This document shows positions 1 to 10,500 of a DNA stretch of 64,000 nt, one piece after another. Positions within the stretch are counted from its first letter, which is position 1. Each line of letters starts with the position of its first letter. The translations under genes and the position numbers were made by a program. Origin of the DNA: Vreelandella stevensii S18214 (GTDB lineage: Bacteria; Pseudomonadota; Gammaproteobacteria; Pseudomonadales; Halomonadaceae); NCBI RefSeq assembly GCF_000275725.1, contig NZ_AJTS01000030.1, forward strand, positions 1 through 64,000. Reading direction: 5' to 3'. A model generated the notes under the pieces. That model saw only the letters and a list, made by a program, of their open reading frames with translations. It ran no database searches and had not been told where the DNA came from.

Positions 1-1916
<1,916 letters not shown>

Positions 1917-4900
1917 ATGATTGCATCTCTGGATACCCGCACGGCCCCCGCTGAACGTTTGAAGGGCCACTACGTCCGCTTCCTCGACGCCCTGCGCGCC
2001 CGCGGTTTCGAGGGCGAAATCGCCCCGGATTACGCCAACCGCACCGTGCTGGCCACCGACAACTCGATTTATCAGCGCCTGCCCCAGGCAGCGGTCTTCC
2101 CCAGGCACGCCGAAGACCTGGAGCGCTTGGCCAAGCTGGCTGCCGAGCTGCCCCACCGGGAAGTGGTGCTGACCCCCAGAGGTGGCGGCACCGGCACCAA
2201 TGGCCAATCGCTGACCGACGGCATCGTGGTGGACGTTTCCCGCCACATGAACCAGATCCTCGAGATCGACGTGGAAGCACGGCGGGTGCGGGTGCAGGCC
2301 GGGGTGGTCAAGGACCAGTTGAACGCCGCTCTGAAACCCCACGGGCTATTTTTCGCCCCCGAACTGTCGACCTCCAATCGGGCCACCATCGGTGGCATGA
2401 TTTCCACCGATGCCAGCGGCCAGGGCAGCTGCGAATATGGCAAGACCCGCCATCACGTACTGGCGCTGGATACCATCCTGCTCGGTGGGCAGCACCTGCA
2501 CAGCCGCCCGCTGAGCGAGGAAGAGGAGCAGCAAGCACTGGCCGAGGAAGGCGTACTGGGGAAAGTACACCGTACCGCTGCCACCATCATCGACCAGCAG
2601 AAGGCGTTGATCGACGCCAAGTTCCCCCCGCTCAACCGCTGCCTGACCGGCTATGACCTGGCCCATCTGCGTGAGGACGGCCAGCTCAACCTGAACAGCC
2701 TGCTGTGTGGCTCCGAAGGCTCGCTGGGCTTCCTGAACGAGGCGGTGCTGAACGTGCTGCCGATTCCGAAGTACGCGACGCTGGTGAACGTTCGCTATGC
2801 CAGCTTCATGGATGCGCTGCGCGATGCCAAGGCGCTGATGGCCAGTAGCGCTCGCCCTACCTCCATCGAGACCGTGGGCGACACGGTGCTGCAGCTAGCC
2901 ATGGAAGATTTCGTCTGGGACAGCGTGGCCGAGTTCTTCCCGGCGGGCAGCACGCCCATACAGGGCATCAACCTGATCGAGTTCAACGACGACGACGCCG
3001 ATACGCTGGCCGAGCGAGTGGCGGCATTCACCCGGCACCTTGGCCAGGACACCCGCGTCGAGCGGCTGGGCTACACCTTGGCGGAAGGCCGCCCACAAAT
3101 TCAGAAAGTCTACGCCATGCGCAAGCGCTCGGTGGGCCTGCTGGGCAATGTGCAGGGAGAAAAGCGCCCGCTACCCTTCGTGGAAGATACCGCCGTGCCG
3201 CCGGAACACCTGGCCGAGTTCATCGCCGAGTTCCGCGCGGCACTGGATGCTCGCCAGCTCTCCTACGGCATGTTCGGCCATGTGGATGCGGGGGTGCTGC
3301 ACGTGCGCCCGGCACTGGACATGAAAGACCCCGAGCAGCAAGCGCTGATTCGGGAGATTTCCGATGAAGTGGTCGCCCTGACCCAGAAATATGGCGGGCT
3401 GCTGTGGGGTGAACATGGCAAGGGCGTGCGTTCGGAGTATGGCCCCACCTTCTTTGGTGAGCTGTACCCTTGCCTGCAGCAGATCAAGGCGGCCTTCGAC
3501 CCGCATAACCAGCTCAACCCTGGCAAGATCGCCTCGCCCGCTGAAAATGCCCCGCTGATCGCCAGACAGAGCGACCCGGAGCTGCTGCGCGTGGATGGCG
3601 TAACGATGCGCGGCCAGCTGGACCGCACCATCGACGAACGCGCCTGGCAGGCTTACGACGCAGCGGTTTACTGCAACGGCAACGGCGCCTGCTACAACTA
3701 CGATGTGGACGACCCCATGTGCCCGTCGTGGAAGGCCACCCGCGACCGCCGACACTCTCCCAAAGGCCGTGCCAGCCTGATCCGGGAATGGCTGCGCTTG
3801 CAGTCTCAGGCAGGCATCGACGTGGTCGAAGAGTCGCGCAAGAAGAAGGCCGAACGCAGCTGGGGCTTTATCAAGAGCTTTCCCAAGCGAGTGATGAACA
3901 CCCTCAGCCGTCAGCAGCACCACGACTACTCCCACGAAGTGTACGATGCCATGGCAGGCTGCCTGGCGTGCAAATCCTGCGCGGGCCAGTGCCCTATCAA
4001 GGTCCACGTGCCTCAGTTCCGTGCGCAGTTCCTGGAGGTCTACCACGGCCGCTATTTGCGCCCGCTGCGCGACTACGTGATCGGGGGCACCGAGTTCATG
4101 CTGCCCGCGCTGACCAGGATCGCCCCTCTGTATAACGCCGCCCTGGGGCAGCGCTGGGTCACCCAACTGATGCACAAAGGGCTCGGCATCAGCGACTCCC
4201 CCACGCTCTCCCGCGCCAGCGTGAAAAAGCAGCTGCGTGCCTGGGGGGTGGCAGAAGCCACGCCTACGTCACTGGCCCTGCTCACCGAACAGCAGCGCGC
4301 GCAGAGCGTGATCATCGTGCAGGACGCGTTCACGACTCACTTCGAAGCCAGGCTGGTGATGGATGTCGTAGAGCTGCTGTCGCGGCTGAACCTGCGCGTG
4401 TTCGTGATGCCGTTTTCCACCAACGGTAAGCCGCTCCACGTACAAGGCTTTTTAGGTGCCTTCGAGCGCACCGCGGCCAAGCAGGCCAGGCGCCTGCGGG
4501 CGCTGAGCGAGTTCGACGTGCCCATGGTAGGCATCGACCCAGCCATGACGCTGACCTATCGCCAGGAGTACGTCAAAGCGCTGGGCAGCGAACAGGTGCC
4601 CACGGTGCTGATGCTGCAGGAGTGGCTTGCTACCCGTGTCAACACGCTCAATCCCAGCCCGGTGAAGCTGAATGACCCGGGCTACAAGCTGCTTTCCCAT
4701 TGCACCGAAAAAACCAACGCGCCGGGCAGCCCCAAAGCGTGGCAGCAGGTGTTTGCTGCCTTTGGCTTGCAGCTGGAGCTGGCCACCACGGGCTGCTGCG
4801 GCATGTCGGGTACTTACGGCCATGAAAGCCGTAACGTCGCCACCTCCAAAACCATCTACGCCCAGTCTTGGCAGCCTCAGGTAGAGGCCGAAGAGAACGC

Positions 4901-5012
4901 AGGCAAGCTGCTGGCCACCGGGTACTCGTGCCGTAGCCAGGTGAAGCGTTACTCAGCGCAAACGCTGGCTCATCCGCTTCAGGCGCTGCTCCACTGCCTG
5001 CGTAGCCAATAA
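1917..5012 (+). CDS. ydiJ: YdiJ-family FAD/4Fe-4S dehydrogenase (D-2-hydroxyglutarate dehydrogenase type)
   Basis: A 1031-residue fusion of an FAD-linked 2-hydroxyacid oxidase with an iron-sulfur GlpC-like module, the same size and order as E. coli YdiJ (~1018 aa), which oxidises D-2-hydroxyglutarate. The N-terminal PCMH-type FAD domain (about residues 40-270) has 'PRGGGTGTNGQSLTDG' and 'STDASGQGSCEYGKTRHH'. The oxidase C-terminal domain includes 'GMFGHVDAGVLHVRP' and 'GEHGKGVRSEYGPTFFG'. Cys clusters follow at 'YCNGNGACYNYDVDDPMCPS' and 'CLACKSCAGQCPI', then the CCG-type motif 'TGCCGMSGTYGHE'. I chose the ATG at 1917 over an in-frame GTG at 1899; neither has a strong ribosome binding site. 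Electron acceptor is unknown. Confidence 0.9.
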   Translation: MIASLDTRTAPAERLKGHYVRFLDALRARGFEGEIAPDYANRTVLATDNSIYQRLPQAAVFPRHAEDLERLAKLAAELPHREVVLTPRGGGTGTNGQSLTDGIVVDVSRHMNQILEIDVEARRVRVQAGVVKDQLNAALKPHGLFFAPELSTSNRATIGGMISTDASGQGSCEYGKTRHHVLALDTILLGGQHLHSRPLSEEEEQQALAEEGVLGKVHRTAATIIDQQKALIDAKFPPLNRCLTGYDLAHLREDGQLNLNSLLCGSEGSLGFLNEAVLNVLPIPKYATLVNVRYASFMDALRDAKALMASSARPTSIETVGDTVLQLAMEDFVWDSVAEFFPAGSTPIQGINLIEFNDDDADTLAERVAAFTRHLGQDTRVERLGYTLAEGRPQIQKVYAMRKRSVGLLGNVQGEKRPLPFVEDTAVPPEHLAEFIAEFRAALDARQLSYGMFGHVDAGVLHVRPALDMKDPEQQALIREISDEVVALTQKYGGLLWGEHGKGVRSEYGPTFFGELYPCLQQIKAAFDPHNQLNPGKIASPAENAPLIARQSDPELLRVDGVTMRGQLDRTIDERAWQAYDAAVYCNGNGACYNYDVDDPMCPSWKATRDRRHSPKGRASLIREWLRLQSQAGIDVVEESRKKKAERSWGFIKSFPKRVMNTLSRQQHHDYSHEVYDAMAGCLACKSCAGQCPIKVHVPQFRAQFLEVYHGRYLRPLRDYVIGGTEFMLPALTRIAPLYNAALGQRWVTQLMHKGLGISDSPTLSRASVKKQLRAWGVAEATPTSLALLTEQQRAQSVIIVQDAFTTHFEARLVMDVVELLSRLNLRVFVMPFSTNGKPLHVQGFLGAFERTAAKQARRLRALSEFDVPMVGIDPAMTLTYRQEYVKALGSEQVPTVLMLQEWLATRVNTLNPSPVKLNDPGYKLLSHCTEKTNAPGSPKAWQQVFAAFGLQLELATTGCCGMSGTYGHESRNVATSKTIYAQSWQPQVEAEENAGKLLATGYSCRSQVKRYSAQTLAHPLQALLHCLRSQ

Positions 5013-5032
5013 CCGCCTCGAACCGCAACGCG

Positions 5033-5067
5033 AAGGGCCTGCTGTCTCCAGCAGGCCCTTTGGTTTT
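5033..5067. terminator. Rho-independent terminator after ydiJ
   Basis: A perfect 12-bp stem, AAGGGCCTGCTG at 5033-5044 and its complement at 5049-5060, with a TCTC loop, is followed by TGGTTTT. It lies 20 bp past the ydiJ stop. Confidence 0.85.
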
Positions 5068-5116
5068 CCGGCGGTTGCCGCTAATCCGTTAGCTCTCTTC
5101 CTGCTGTTGACGTCCT

Positions 5117-5136
5117 CCCCGCCCTAAAGGACGGGG
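5117..5136 (-). repeat. Right-end hairpin of the IS element / putative 3' end of the TnpB guide-RNA scaffold
   Basis: CCCCGCCC and GGACGGGG flank a TAAA loop (one mismatch). The tnpB stop codon TAG (5124-5126) lies inside it. In characterised TnpB systems the scaffold overlaps the tnpB 3' end and right end, and the guide comes from the flanking DNA. By that model the guide here would be read from roughly 5090-5110 on the reverse strand. Confidence 0.55.
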
Positions 5137-6185
5137 ATTCCAACTTCTTGAGGGCAACGTCCTGCCCCGAGGCTGAGGATATTCCGGGCCGCATTCACGT
5201 CCCGGTCGTGGAGTACACCACACTCCACGCACTCCCAGACCCTTACTCGCAACCCGTTGACGCCCTGCGGCCCGCTAAGCGAGCCGCACGACGAACAGGC
5301 GCGGGTGGTGTTGGTTTCGCGAACGACCTTGAAGACGATGCCTGCGTGAGCGCATTTATATTCCAGCATCGTTTTCAGTTGTGACCAGCCAGCGTCGTAG
5401 ACGCTTTTGGCCATCCTGGTCTTCGCGAGCCTGGTTGAGGAAACATCGCCCACGACGATTTCGCCGTACTGGTTGACGAGTTTCCGGGAAAACTTGTGCT
5501 GCGCGTCCTGGCGACGGTTCTTGATCTTGGCGTGAATAGCTTTTACCCGCCGCTTGTTGCGGGCACGTTGGGCTGTCGCCAACTGGTCTTCCATGCGGCG
5601 GTAGAAGCGGCTGTTTTCCAGCCTTCCTCCATCGCTACAGGTGGCCACATCCTTGAGCCCAAGGTCGATGCCAACGGCGCCCTGCCCAAGCGTCGGCTGC
5701 ACGTCCACCTCGACCGCAACATTGAAATACCACCGGCCCCGGCTATCTTCGTTGAAACTGCCGGCACGGAACTTGTATGTCGACAGGCCGTAGCTATCCC
5801 ACACCTTGAAGTAGGTGCCGTTGTGAAATACCTGCCCGTTCTTCCACTTGGCCGCGCCGGTATTGACCGGAATCCAGCCAAGTGAGCGGCGTACACCGCC
5901 GGACTTGCGCCAATTCAAGCGGGGCTTTTTGAACTGCTTGCGGCGGGCAACGTATTCAGCAGCGATGCATTGCAGCGTTTGGCTGTGCAGGCCGAGGTCC
6001 TTGCCAGCACCCTTGGTATAGGGGTGCATGTCGTAGGCAGACAGAAACAGACCTTTCTCCCGAATGGCTCGGGAAGACAGTTCGTTGAGGTAGTTCCAAA
6101 CAAAATTCACGCTGCGGGCCATGCGGTTAAGCTCGGCGGCGTGTTTGTCCTTCACTCGAACCTTGAGGGTCTTGGTCTGCTTCAT
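5124..6185 (-). CDS. tnpB: TnpB RNA-guided endonuclease (OrfB, IS200/IS605)
   Basis: 353 residues from the ATG at 6185 (a longer frame to 6221 would run into tnpA). TnpB proteins are RuvC-type nucleases guided by RNA from the element end, ancestral to Cas12. RuvC-I is 'VGIDLGLKDVATCSDGG' with Asp174. RuvC-III is 'DRDVNAARN' with Asp329. The zinc finger is Cys297-x2-Cys300...Cys319-x2-Cys322. The segment aligned to RuvC-II reads 'EIVVGDVSSTRLAKTRM', with Asp247 where canonical TnpB has a glutamate. A Glu (Glu275, in 'TMLEYKC') on the following helix could substitute. The C-terminus ends inside the right-end hairpin. The reading frame is intact; activity is untested. Confidence 0.92.
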   Translation of the reverse strand: MKQTKTLKVRVKDKHAAELNRMARSVNFVWNYLNELSSRAIREKGLFLSAYDMHPYTKGAGKDLGLHSQTLQCIAAEYVARRKQFKKPRLNWRKSGGVRRSLGWIPVNTGAAKWKNGQVFHNGTYFKVWDSYGLSTYKFRAGSFNEDSRGRWYFNVAVEVDVQPTLGQGAVGIDLGLKDVATCSDGGRLENSRFYRRMEDQLATAQRARNKRRVKAIHAKIKNRRQDAQHKFSRKLVNQYGEIVVGDVSSTRLAKTRMAKSVYDAGWSQLKTMLEYKCAHAGIVFKVVRETNTTRACSSCGSLSGPQGVNGLRVRVWECVECGVLHDRDVNAARNILSLGAGRCPQEVGIPVL

Positions 6186-6206
6186 AGGCTGTAGTATAGT
6201 TGGCCT

Positions 6207-6623
6207 ATGGAGACCAAACAAGACTTACGCACCGGTAGACACTGTGTTTTTATGATTCATGCTCACTTGGTCTTTGTGACCAAATACCGGGGCAGAATCT
6301 TCAACACTGAGCACCTCGACTCCCTTGAAACGCTATTTCGACGGGTCTGCGCGGATTTTGAAAGCGAGCTAGTTGAGTTCAATGGTGAGACAGATCACGT
6401 TCACCTGTTGGTTAACTACCCGCCAAAAGTGGCGTTATCCAAACTGGTGAACAGCTTGAAAGGCGTATCAAGCAGGAGATTGAAGCGGCTGCACCCCGAA
6501 CTGGTGAAGCCTGCGTACCTGAAAAATGCGCTATGGAGTCCAAGCTACTTTGCGGGAAGTGTCGGAGGCGCCCCCCTGAGCATGGTCAAGCAGTATATTG
6601 AGCAACAATCGAGGCCGGACTAG
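6207..6623 (+). CDS. tnpA: IS200-type Y1 HUH transposase TnpA
   Basis: 138 residues, normal for the family. It performs single-strand 'peel and paste' transposition by nicking through a 5'-phosphotyrosine. The metal-binding HUH motif is His64-Val65-His66 in 'TDHVHLLV', and the catalytic tyrosine is Tyr130 in 'MVKQYIEQQ'. The N-terminal 'IHAHLVFVTKYR' strand is also typical. It starts 21 bp from the tnpB start in the opposite direction. Both catalytic motifs are present, so the copy may be active. Confidence 0.93.
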   Translation: METKQDLRTGRHCVFMIHAHLVFVTKYRGRIFNTEHLDSLETLFRRVCADFESELVEFNGETDHVHLLVNYPPKVALSKLVNSLKGVSSRRLKRLHPELVKPAYLKNALWSPSYFAGSVGGAPLSMVKQYIEQQSRPD

Positions 6624-6641
6624 GGGCGCTCTCGCGCCCCT
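6622..6641. repeat. Hairpin just past tnpA (IS left-end structure or terminator)
   Basis: Perfect 8-bp stem AGGGGCGC/GCGCCCCT with a TCTC loop; the stem begins within the tnpA stop codon (TAG, 6621-6623). No T-run follows, which favours a role as an IS end structure. Confidence 0.5.
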
Positions 6642-6651
6642 CGCTATCCAT

Positions 6652-6677
6652 CCTCGCACTAGAAGTACGAGGTTTTT
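6652..6677. terminator. Interrupted hairpin followed by five T residues
   Basis: CCTCG-c-ACT-aga-AGT-a-CGAGG, then TTTTT at 6673-6677. It can act as a forward-strand terminator for tnpA or be part of the IS left end. Confidence 0.45.
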
Positions 6678-6700
6678 CGCGATGTTCGATAACCGCCCCG

Positions 6701-7411
6701 TCACGGGGAGGGCGCGGGGTCCAGACGGTAGCCAAAACCGCGCTGGGTCGTGATCAATGACTCCCCGGCACCATGTACGTCCAGTTTACTACGCAGCCGC
6801 CGGATATAGACATTGACGATATTGGTCAGCGGGTCTTCGTGGGCACCCCAGACACTGGCCAGGATGCGCTCTCGGCTGTACAGCTTGCCGGGCGTACTCA
6901 TCAGCAGTTCGAGGATCGCCAGCTCCTTGGGTGTCAGCTCGATCCGCTGGCCGCCCCGGGTCACGCTACGCTGCTCACGATTCAGGCACAGGTCGCCCAC
7001 CCGCAGCTCGTTCACTTCCTGGCTGGCCGGGTGGCCCCAGGAACGGCGCTGCAGGGCGGCAATGCGCGCCAGCAGCTCCTCGAAGGCAAACGGCTTGACC
7101 AGATAGTCGTCGGCCCCGGACTCCAGGCCCGAGACACGATCCTCAATGCTGTCCAGCGCGGTCAGCATCAGAATGGGGAACGCCACCCCCGCCGTGCGCA
7201 AGCTGCGACAGATATCGGTGCCGGTGATGTCCGGCAGCAGCCGATCCAGAATCACCACCGGCTGCCGATCGGGCTCCCGTGCACACTGCACGAGGTGCAG
7301 CAGCGCCACCTGCCCTTCACTGAAAGCCTCCACCTGGTAGCCTTCGGCCGTCAGGCCTCTGCTCAAGAAATCGCGAATCCTGGGGTCATCTTCGATGACG
7401 ACTATGTGCAT
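6701..7411 (-). CDS. OmpR/PhoB-family response regulator
   Basis: 236 residues. The receiver domain (1-~120) has the acidic pocket Glu7-Asp8-Asp9, phospho-acceptor Asp56 in 'VVILDRLLPD', Thr84 and Lys106 in 'DDYLVKPF'. The C-terminal winged-helix domain has 'ELTPKELAILELLMSTPGKL' and 'VWGAHEDPLTNIVNVYIRRL', the DNA-recognition region. It begins 5 bp after the end of the sensor kinase remnant, so the two were one operon. Its cognate kinase is destroyed, so it is probably an orphan now, perhaps phosphorylated by another kinase or decaying. The target is unknown. Confidence 0.93.
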   Translation of the reverse strand: MHIVVIEDDPRIRDFLSRGLTAEGYQVEAFSEGQVALLHLVQCAREPDRQPVVILDRLLPDITGTDICRSLRTAGVAFPILMLTALDSIEDRVSGLESGADDYLVKPFAFEELLARIAALQRRSWGHPASQEVNELRVGDLCLNREQRSVTRGGQRIELTPKELAILELLMSTPGKLYSRERILASVWGAHEDPLTNIVNVYIRRLRSKLDVHGAGESLITTQRGFGYRLDPAPSP

Positions 7412-7416
7412 CCTGA

Positions 7417-7925
7417 TTACCTCATGACGCTCAGCGCGGGGCCCGCCTGGGCGTGCACCGGCAGCTGCAGCAGCGCCTCACAGCCGCCTTCAGGGGCGGC
7501 CCTCAGGCTGAGCGTACCTCCATGTAAACGCGTCAGCAGCATGGCAACAGTTTATCAAAGGTCGCCAGCGCCGCCTGGCGCTCCTCGACCAGCGCAGCCG
7601 TCAGCTCACTGGAGGGCTGCATCCTGGCCGCCAGGCGGTCGCTGTTGACATGCAAACGTTCAAGATGGGTGTGCATCTCGTGAAGAATGAAATCGCGCTC
7701 TTGCACGTCGGCTGGCTGGCCGCCCTGTTGAGCGTTGGCCAGCCAGGTACGCAGCTGGTTCTTGCTGTCGGAAAACGCCAGAAAACCCGCGTGAAGGTCA
7801 CTGGAAAGCCTGCCCAGCTCTACCTTCTGCCGAGCGCCGTCGATGGCCCACACGGCCACGCCGCCCTGAGCGAGGGTCAGCATGATCAACACCAACAGTG
7901 CCACCAGCAGGCGACGCTGAAACAT
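7417..7925 (-). pseudogene. Sensor histidine kinase with large internal deletion
   Basis: The first 130 codons (7925 to ~7535) encode an N-terminal transmembrane helix ('LLVALLVLIMLTLAQGGVAV') and a helical sensor domain. They end at a TGA just after 'ATFDKLLPCC'. In the next frame, from ~7536 to the TAA at 7417, the DNA encodes 'LLTRLHGGTLSLRA' and 'CEALLQLPV', the last strand and helix of a HATPase domain. HAMP, the phospho-accepting His domain and nearly all the ATPase are missing (roughly 300 codons compared with usual kinases). An AGGAG site precedes the ATG. The truncated protein could still be made but cannot be a kinase. Confidence 0.8.
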
Positions 7926-7976
7926 CGGCAGCTCTCCTGAAAACCGCTTTCCGCAGCGCTTTTTCGACCCCCAGGA

Positions 7977-8792
7977 TCAGAAAAACAGACGCTTCAATGC
8001 AAGGCCCGGGTCCTCTTCACGCATGAAGGCTTCCCCTACCAGAAAACCGTTGACGTCGTGATCACGCATGCGCTCCACATCGTCACGGGTATGAATCCCC
8101 GATTCGGTGATCACGGTGACGCTGTGCGGAATGCGCGTCAGCAGGTCCAGTGTGGTATCCAGGCGGGTATCGAAGGTATGCAGGTTGCGGTTATTGATGC
8201 CGACCAGCTTGAGATTCAGCGCCAGAGCACGCTCGAGTTCATCGGCATCGTGCACTTCGACCAGCACGTCCATGCCCATGGCGTTGGCCTGCTGATGCAG
8301 GTCCCGAAGCTTCGCATCGTCCAGCGCCGCCACGATCAGCAGGATACAGTCTGCGCCAATGGCTCGCGCTTCCGTCACCTGATAGCCGTGGGTAATGAAG
8401 TCCTTGCGAATGACCGGCAGTTCGCAGGCATCCCGCGCGGCGATCAGATAATCTTCGTGGCCCTGAAAAAAGTCGGCATCCGTGAGCACCGACAGACAAG
8501 CGGCGCCGCCCTGGGCATAGCTGCGGGCTATGTCGGCAGGATGGAACTTCTCGCGCATGACCCCCTTGGAGGGGGACGCCTTCTTCACTTCGGCAATCAC
8601 CGCAGGGTCACCCGCCTGGATGCGCTGATTCAACGCCTCGATGAAACCGCGCGGCGCGCTCTGCTGACCCGCCAGTGCCAACAGGTCCTGTTCGGAAACC
8701 GCCTGTTGGCGTTCGGCGACCTCCTGGTCCTTGCGAGCCAGAATGCGCGTGAGAATGGTGGGAGTAGCCTGCTCTGTCATGGCGTTGATCAT
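7977..8792 (-). CDS. trpC: Indole-3-glycerol phosphate synthase
   Basis: 271 residues, monofunctional TrpC, a TIM barrel that closes CdRP to indole-3-glycerol phosphate in tryptophan synthesis. Visible motifs are '[18 protein letters not shown]' (catalytic Lys and substrate binding), '[11 protein letters not shown]', '[13 protein letters not shown]', '[12 protein letters not shown]' and '[10 protein letters not shown]'. The ATG at 8790-8792 overlaps the trpD stop as ATGA, so translation is coupled. An alternative ATG lies four codons in (8780). Confidence 0.97.
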   Translation of the reverse strand: MINAMTEQATPTILTRILARKDQEVAERQQAVSEQDLLALAGQQSAPRGFIEALNQRIQAGDPAVIAEVKKASPSKGVMREKFHPADIARSYAQGGAACLSVLTDADFFQGHEDYLIAARDACELPVIRKDFITHGYQVTEARAIGADCILLIVAALDDAKLRDLHQQANAMGMDVLVEVHDADELERALALNLKLVGINNRNLHTFDTRLDTTLDLLTRIPHSVTVITESGIHTRDDVERMRDHDVNGFLVGEAFMREEDPGLALKRLFF

Positions 8793-9808
8793 CCTTTGAA
8801 AACACTGGTGAAGTGCGAAAGCTCTCTGAGCTTTTCGAGGGGCAATTTGGAGGCCTGCGCATCCTGGGCCACCATCACGCCCTCTTTCAAGCTGTCGGCT
8901 ATGCCGGCACAGTAGAGCGCGGCACCGGCGTTCAGGGCCACGATATCTGCCGCGGCGCCTTCGCCACTCAGGGATGCCTTTACTAACCGCAGGCTATCTT
9001 CGGCACTGGTGGCTTTCAGCGCCGCCAGGCTCTGGCGCTCGATGCCCAGCGCTTCGGGGGCAATGGTGTAGCGGGTGATCTCACCCTCTTTCAGCTCGGC
9101 CACCTGGGTGGGGGCTGCCAGGGAAATTTCGTCCAGGCCATCATCGGAGTGGACGACCATCACGTGGCGACTGCCCAGTTTGCGTAGCACTTCGGCCATC
9201 AGCGGCACCAGTTCGGCGGAATACACGCCCAGCACCTGATTGGGCGCACCGGCCGGGTTGGTCAACGGGCCAAGAATATTGAACAGCGTGCGCACGCCCA
9301 TTTCACGACGCGGCCCAATCGCATAGCGCATGGCCGGATGGTGGTTGGGGGCAAACATGAAGCCGACCCCCACCTGCTCGATACAGCGCGCCACTTGTTC
9401 CGGCTTCAAATCAAGGTAGATGCCCGCGATATCGAACAGGTCCGCACTGCCAGATGACGAGGAAACGCTGCGATTACCGTGTTTGGCCACATGGGCACCG
9501 GCCGCCGCTGCCACAAAACTGGCCGCCGTGGAGACATTGAACAGATTGGCGCCGTCACCACCGGTACCGACGATATCCACCACGTTATCGGCATGCAGCG
9601 TGACGCGCTTCATCAGGTCGCGCATCACCTGGGCGGCGGCGCTGATCTCCTCGGCGCTCTCACCCTTCATGGCCAGCCCTACCAACAGGCCGCCAATTTG
9701 TGCATCGGAGGCCTCGCCGGTCATGATCTGGCGCATCAACGCGTGCATGGCATCGAAAGAGAGGTCTTCGCGGCGCATCACCGCGTTAATTGCGTCTCGC
9801 ATTTGCAT
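8789..9808 (-). CDS. trpD: Anthranilate phosphoribosyltransferase
   Basis: 339 residues, usual length. It transfers the phosphoribosyl group of PRPP to anthranilate. Motifs are '[20 protein letters not shown]' (PRPP pyrophosphate loop), '[16 protein letters not shown]', '[12 protein letters not shown]' and '[20 protein letters not shown]'. The gene is 36 bp downstream of trpG and overlaps trpC by 4 bp, making a trpGDC operon. Confidence 0.97.
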   Translation of the reverse strand: MQMRDAINAVMRREDLSFDAMHALMRQIMTGEASDAQIGGLLVGLAMKGESAEEISAAAQVMRDLMKRVTLHADNVVDIVGTGGDGANLFNVSTAASFVAAAAGAHVAKHGNRSVSSSSGSADLFDIAGIYLDLKPEQVARCIEQVGVGFMFAPNHHPAMRYAIGPRREMGVRTLFNILGPLTNPAGAPNQVLGVYSAELVPLMAEVLRKLGSRHVMVVHSDDGLDEISLAAPTQVAELKEGEITRYTIAPEALGIERQSLAALKATSAEDSLRLVKASLSGEGAAADIVALNAGAALYCAGIADSLKEGVMVAQDAQASKLPLEKLRELSHFTSVFKG

Positions 9809-9844
9809 GAGCAGATAAGCCCCTAAAGCGTATGAATTTGGCGA

Positions 9845-10432
9845 TCAGCCGCGTCGCAAGAAATTGGCCAATAACGCATGGCCCTGGCGCGTGAGTATCG
9901 ACTCCGGATGAAACTGCACGCCCTCGACATCCAGGGTGCGGTGACGAAACCCCATGATGAGCCCCGGCGTCACGTCACTCTCTGCGGTCCAGGCGGTGAC
10001 TTCCAGGCAGTCGGGCAAGCGGTGCTGGTCGACCACCAGCGAGTGGTAGCGCGTGACTTCCAGCGGATTTTCCAGACCGTCAAACACCCCGGCTCCACCA
10101 TGTACCACCGCAGACGTCTTGCCATGCATCACCTGAGGAGCGCGCACCACCTTACCACCGTATACCTGCCCGATGGCCTGATGACCCAGACAAACCCCCA
10201 AAATGGGCAGTCGGCCCGCGAAGTGTTCGATGGCAGCCAGCGAGACGCCCGCCTCATTCGGGGTACATGGCCCCGGCGAAATCACCAGATGGGTAGGTGC
10301 CAGCGCTTCCATCTGCGCCAAGGTGATCTCATCGTTGCGGTAGGTCATCACCTCGGCATTCAGCTCCCCCAGGTACTGGACGATGTTGAAGGTGAAGCTA
10401 TCGTAATTATCGACCATTAAGACTTTATTCAT
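9845..10432 (-). CDS. trpG: Anthranilate synthase component II (glutamine amidotransferase)
   Basis: 195 residues, class I amidotransferase supplying ammonia to TrpE (or PabB). The catalytic triad is visible: Cys in '[18 protein letters not shown]', and His and Glu in '[10 protein letters not shown]'. The N-terminal '[17 protein letters not shown]' is diagnostic. No trpE lies upstream in this window; that place is taken by an accessory island, so TrpG must pair with a large subunit encoded elsewhere. It now appears to be the first gene of the trpGDC operon. Confidence 0.97.
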   Translation of the reverse strand: MNKVLMVDNYDSFTFNIVQYLGELNAEVMTYRNDEITLAQMEALAPTHLVISPGPCTPNEAGVSLAAIEHFAGRLPILGVCLGHQAIGQVYGGKVVRAPQVMHGKTSAVVHGGAGVFDGLENPLEVTRYHSLVVDQHRLPDCLEVTAWTAESDVTPGLIMGFRHRTLDVEGVQFHPESILTRQGHALLANFLRRG

Positions 10433-10479
10433 GACAACCCTTTAATTTTCTGATGAATTTTGCCATGAAAGCCTGCCTG

Positions 10480-10500
10480 TTATACACGCCATTATACACA
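10480..10500 (-). promoter_or_regulatory. Candidate trpGDC promoter (-10) overlapping two DnaA-box-like repeats
   Basis: On the reverse strand a perfect TATAAT lies at 10491-10496, about 60 bp before the trpG start; no good -35 is visible. The forward strand reads TTATACACG (10480-10488) and TTATACACA (10492-10500). This is a 12-bp-period direct repeat whose second copy fits the DnaA-box consensus TTATNCACA. Confidence 0.4.

Larger units (their letters stand above)
5105..6680. mobile_element. IS200/IS605-family element with divergent tnpA and tnpB (ends approximate)
   Basis: The element carries a Y1 HUH transposase gene (tnpA, forward) and a tnpB gene (reverse), their starts 21 bp apart, as in IS605-type organisation. 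The tnpB 3' end runs into a GC-rich hairpin at 5117-5136, typical of the right end of such elements, where the guide-RNA scaffold also lies. Past tnpA are two hairpins (6622-6641 and 6652-6672) that could form the left end. These elements have no terminal inverted repeats and make no target duplication, so the exact ends cannot be fixed from this copy alone. Both reading frames look full length. Confidence 0.75.

Noticed and set aside
3171-4175. 334-codon reverse open frame inside ydiJ
   Set aside because: Antisense shadow of the conserved FAD/Fe-S dehydrogenase; no recognisable domain.
5033-5067. IS end hairpin just left of the tnpB end
   Set aside because: Its position 20 bp after ydiJ and its T-tail fit a host terminator; the IS end hairpin at 5117-5136 is separate.
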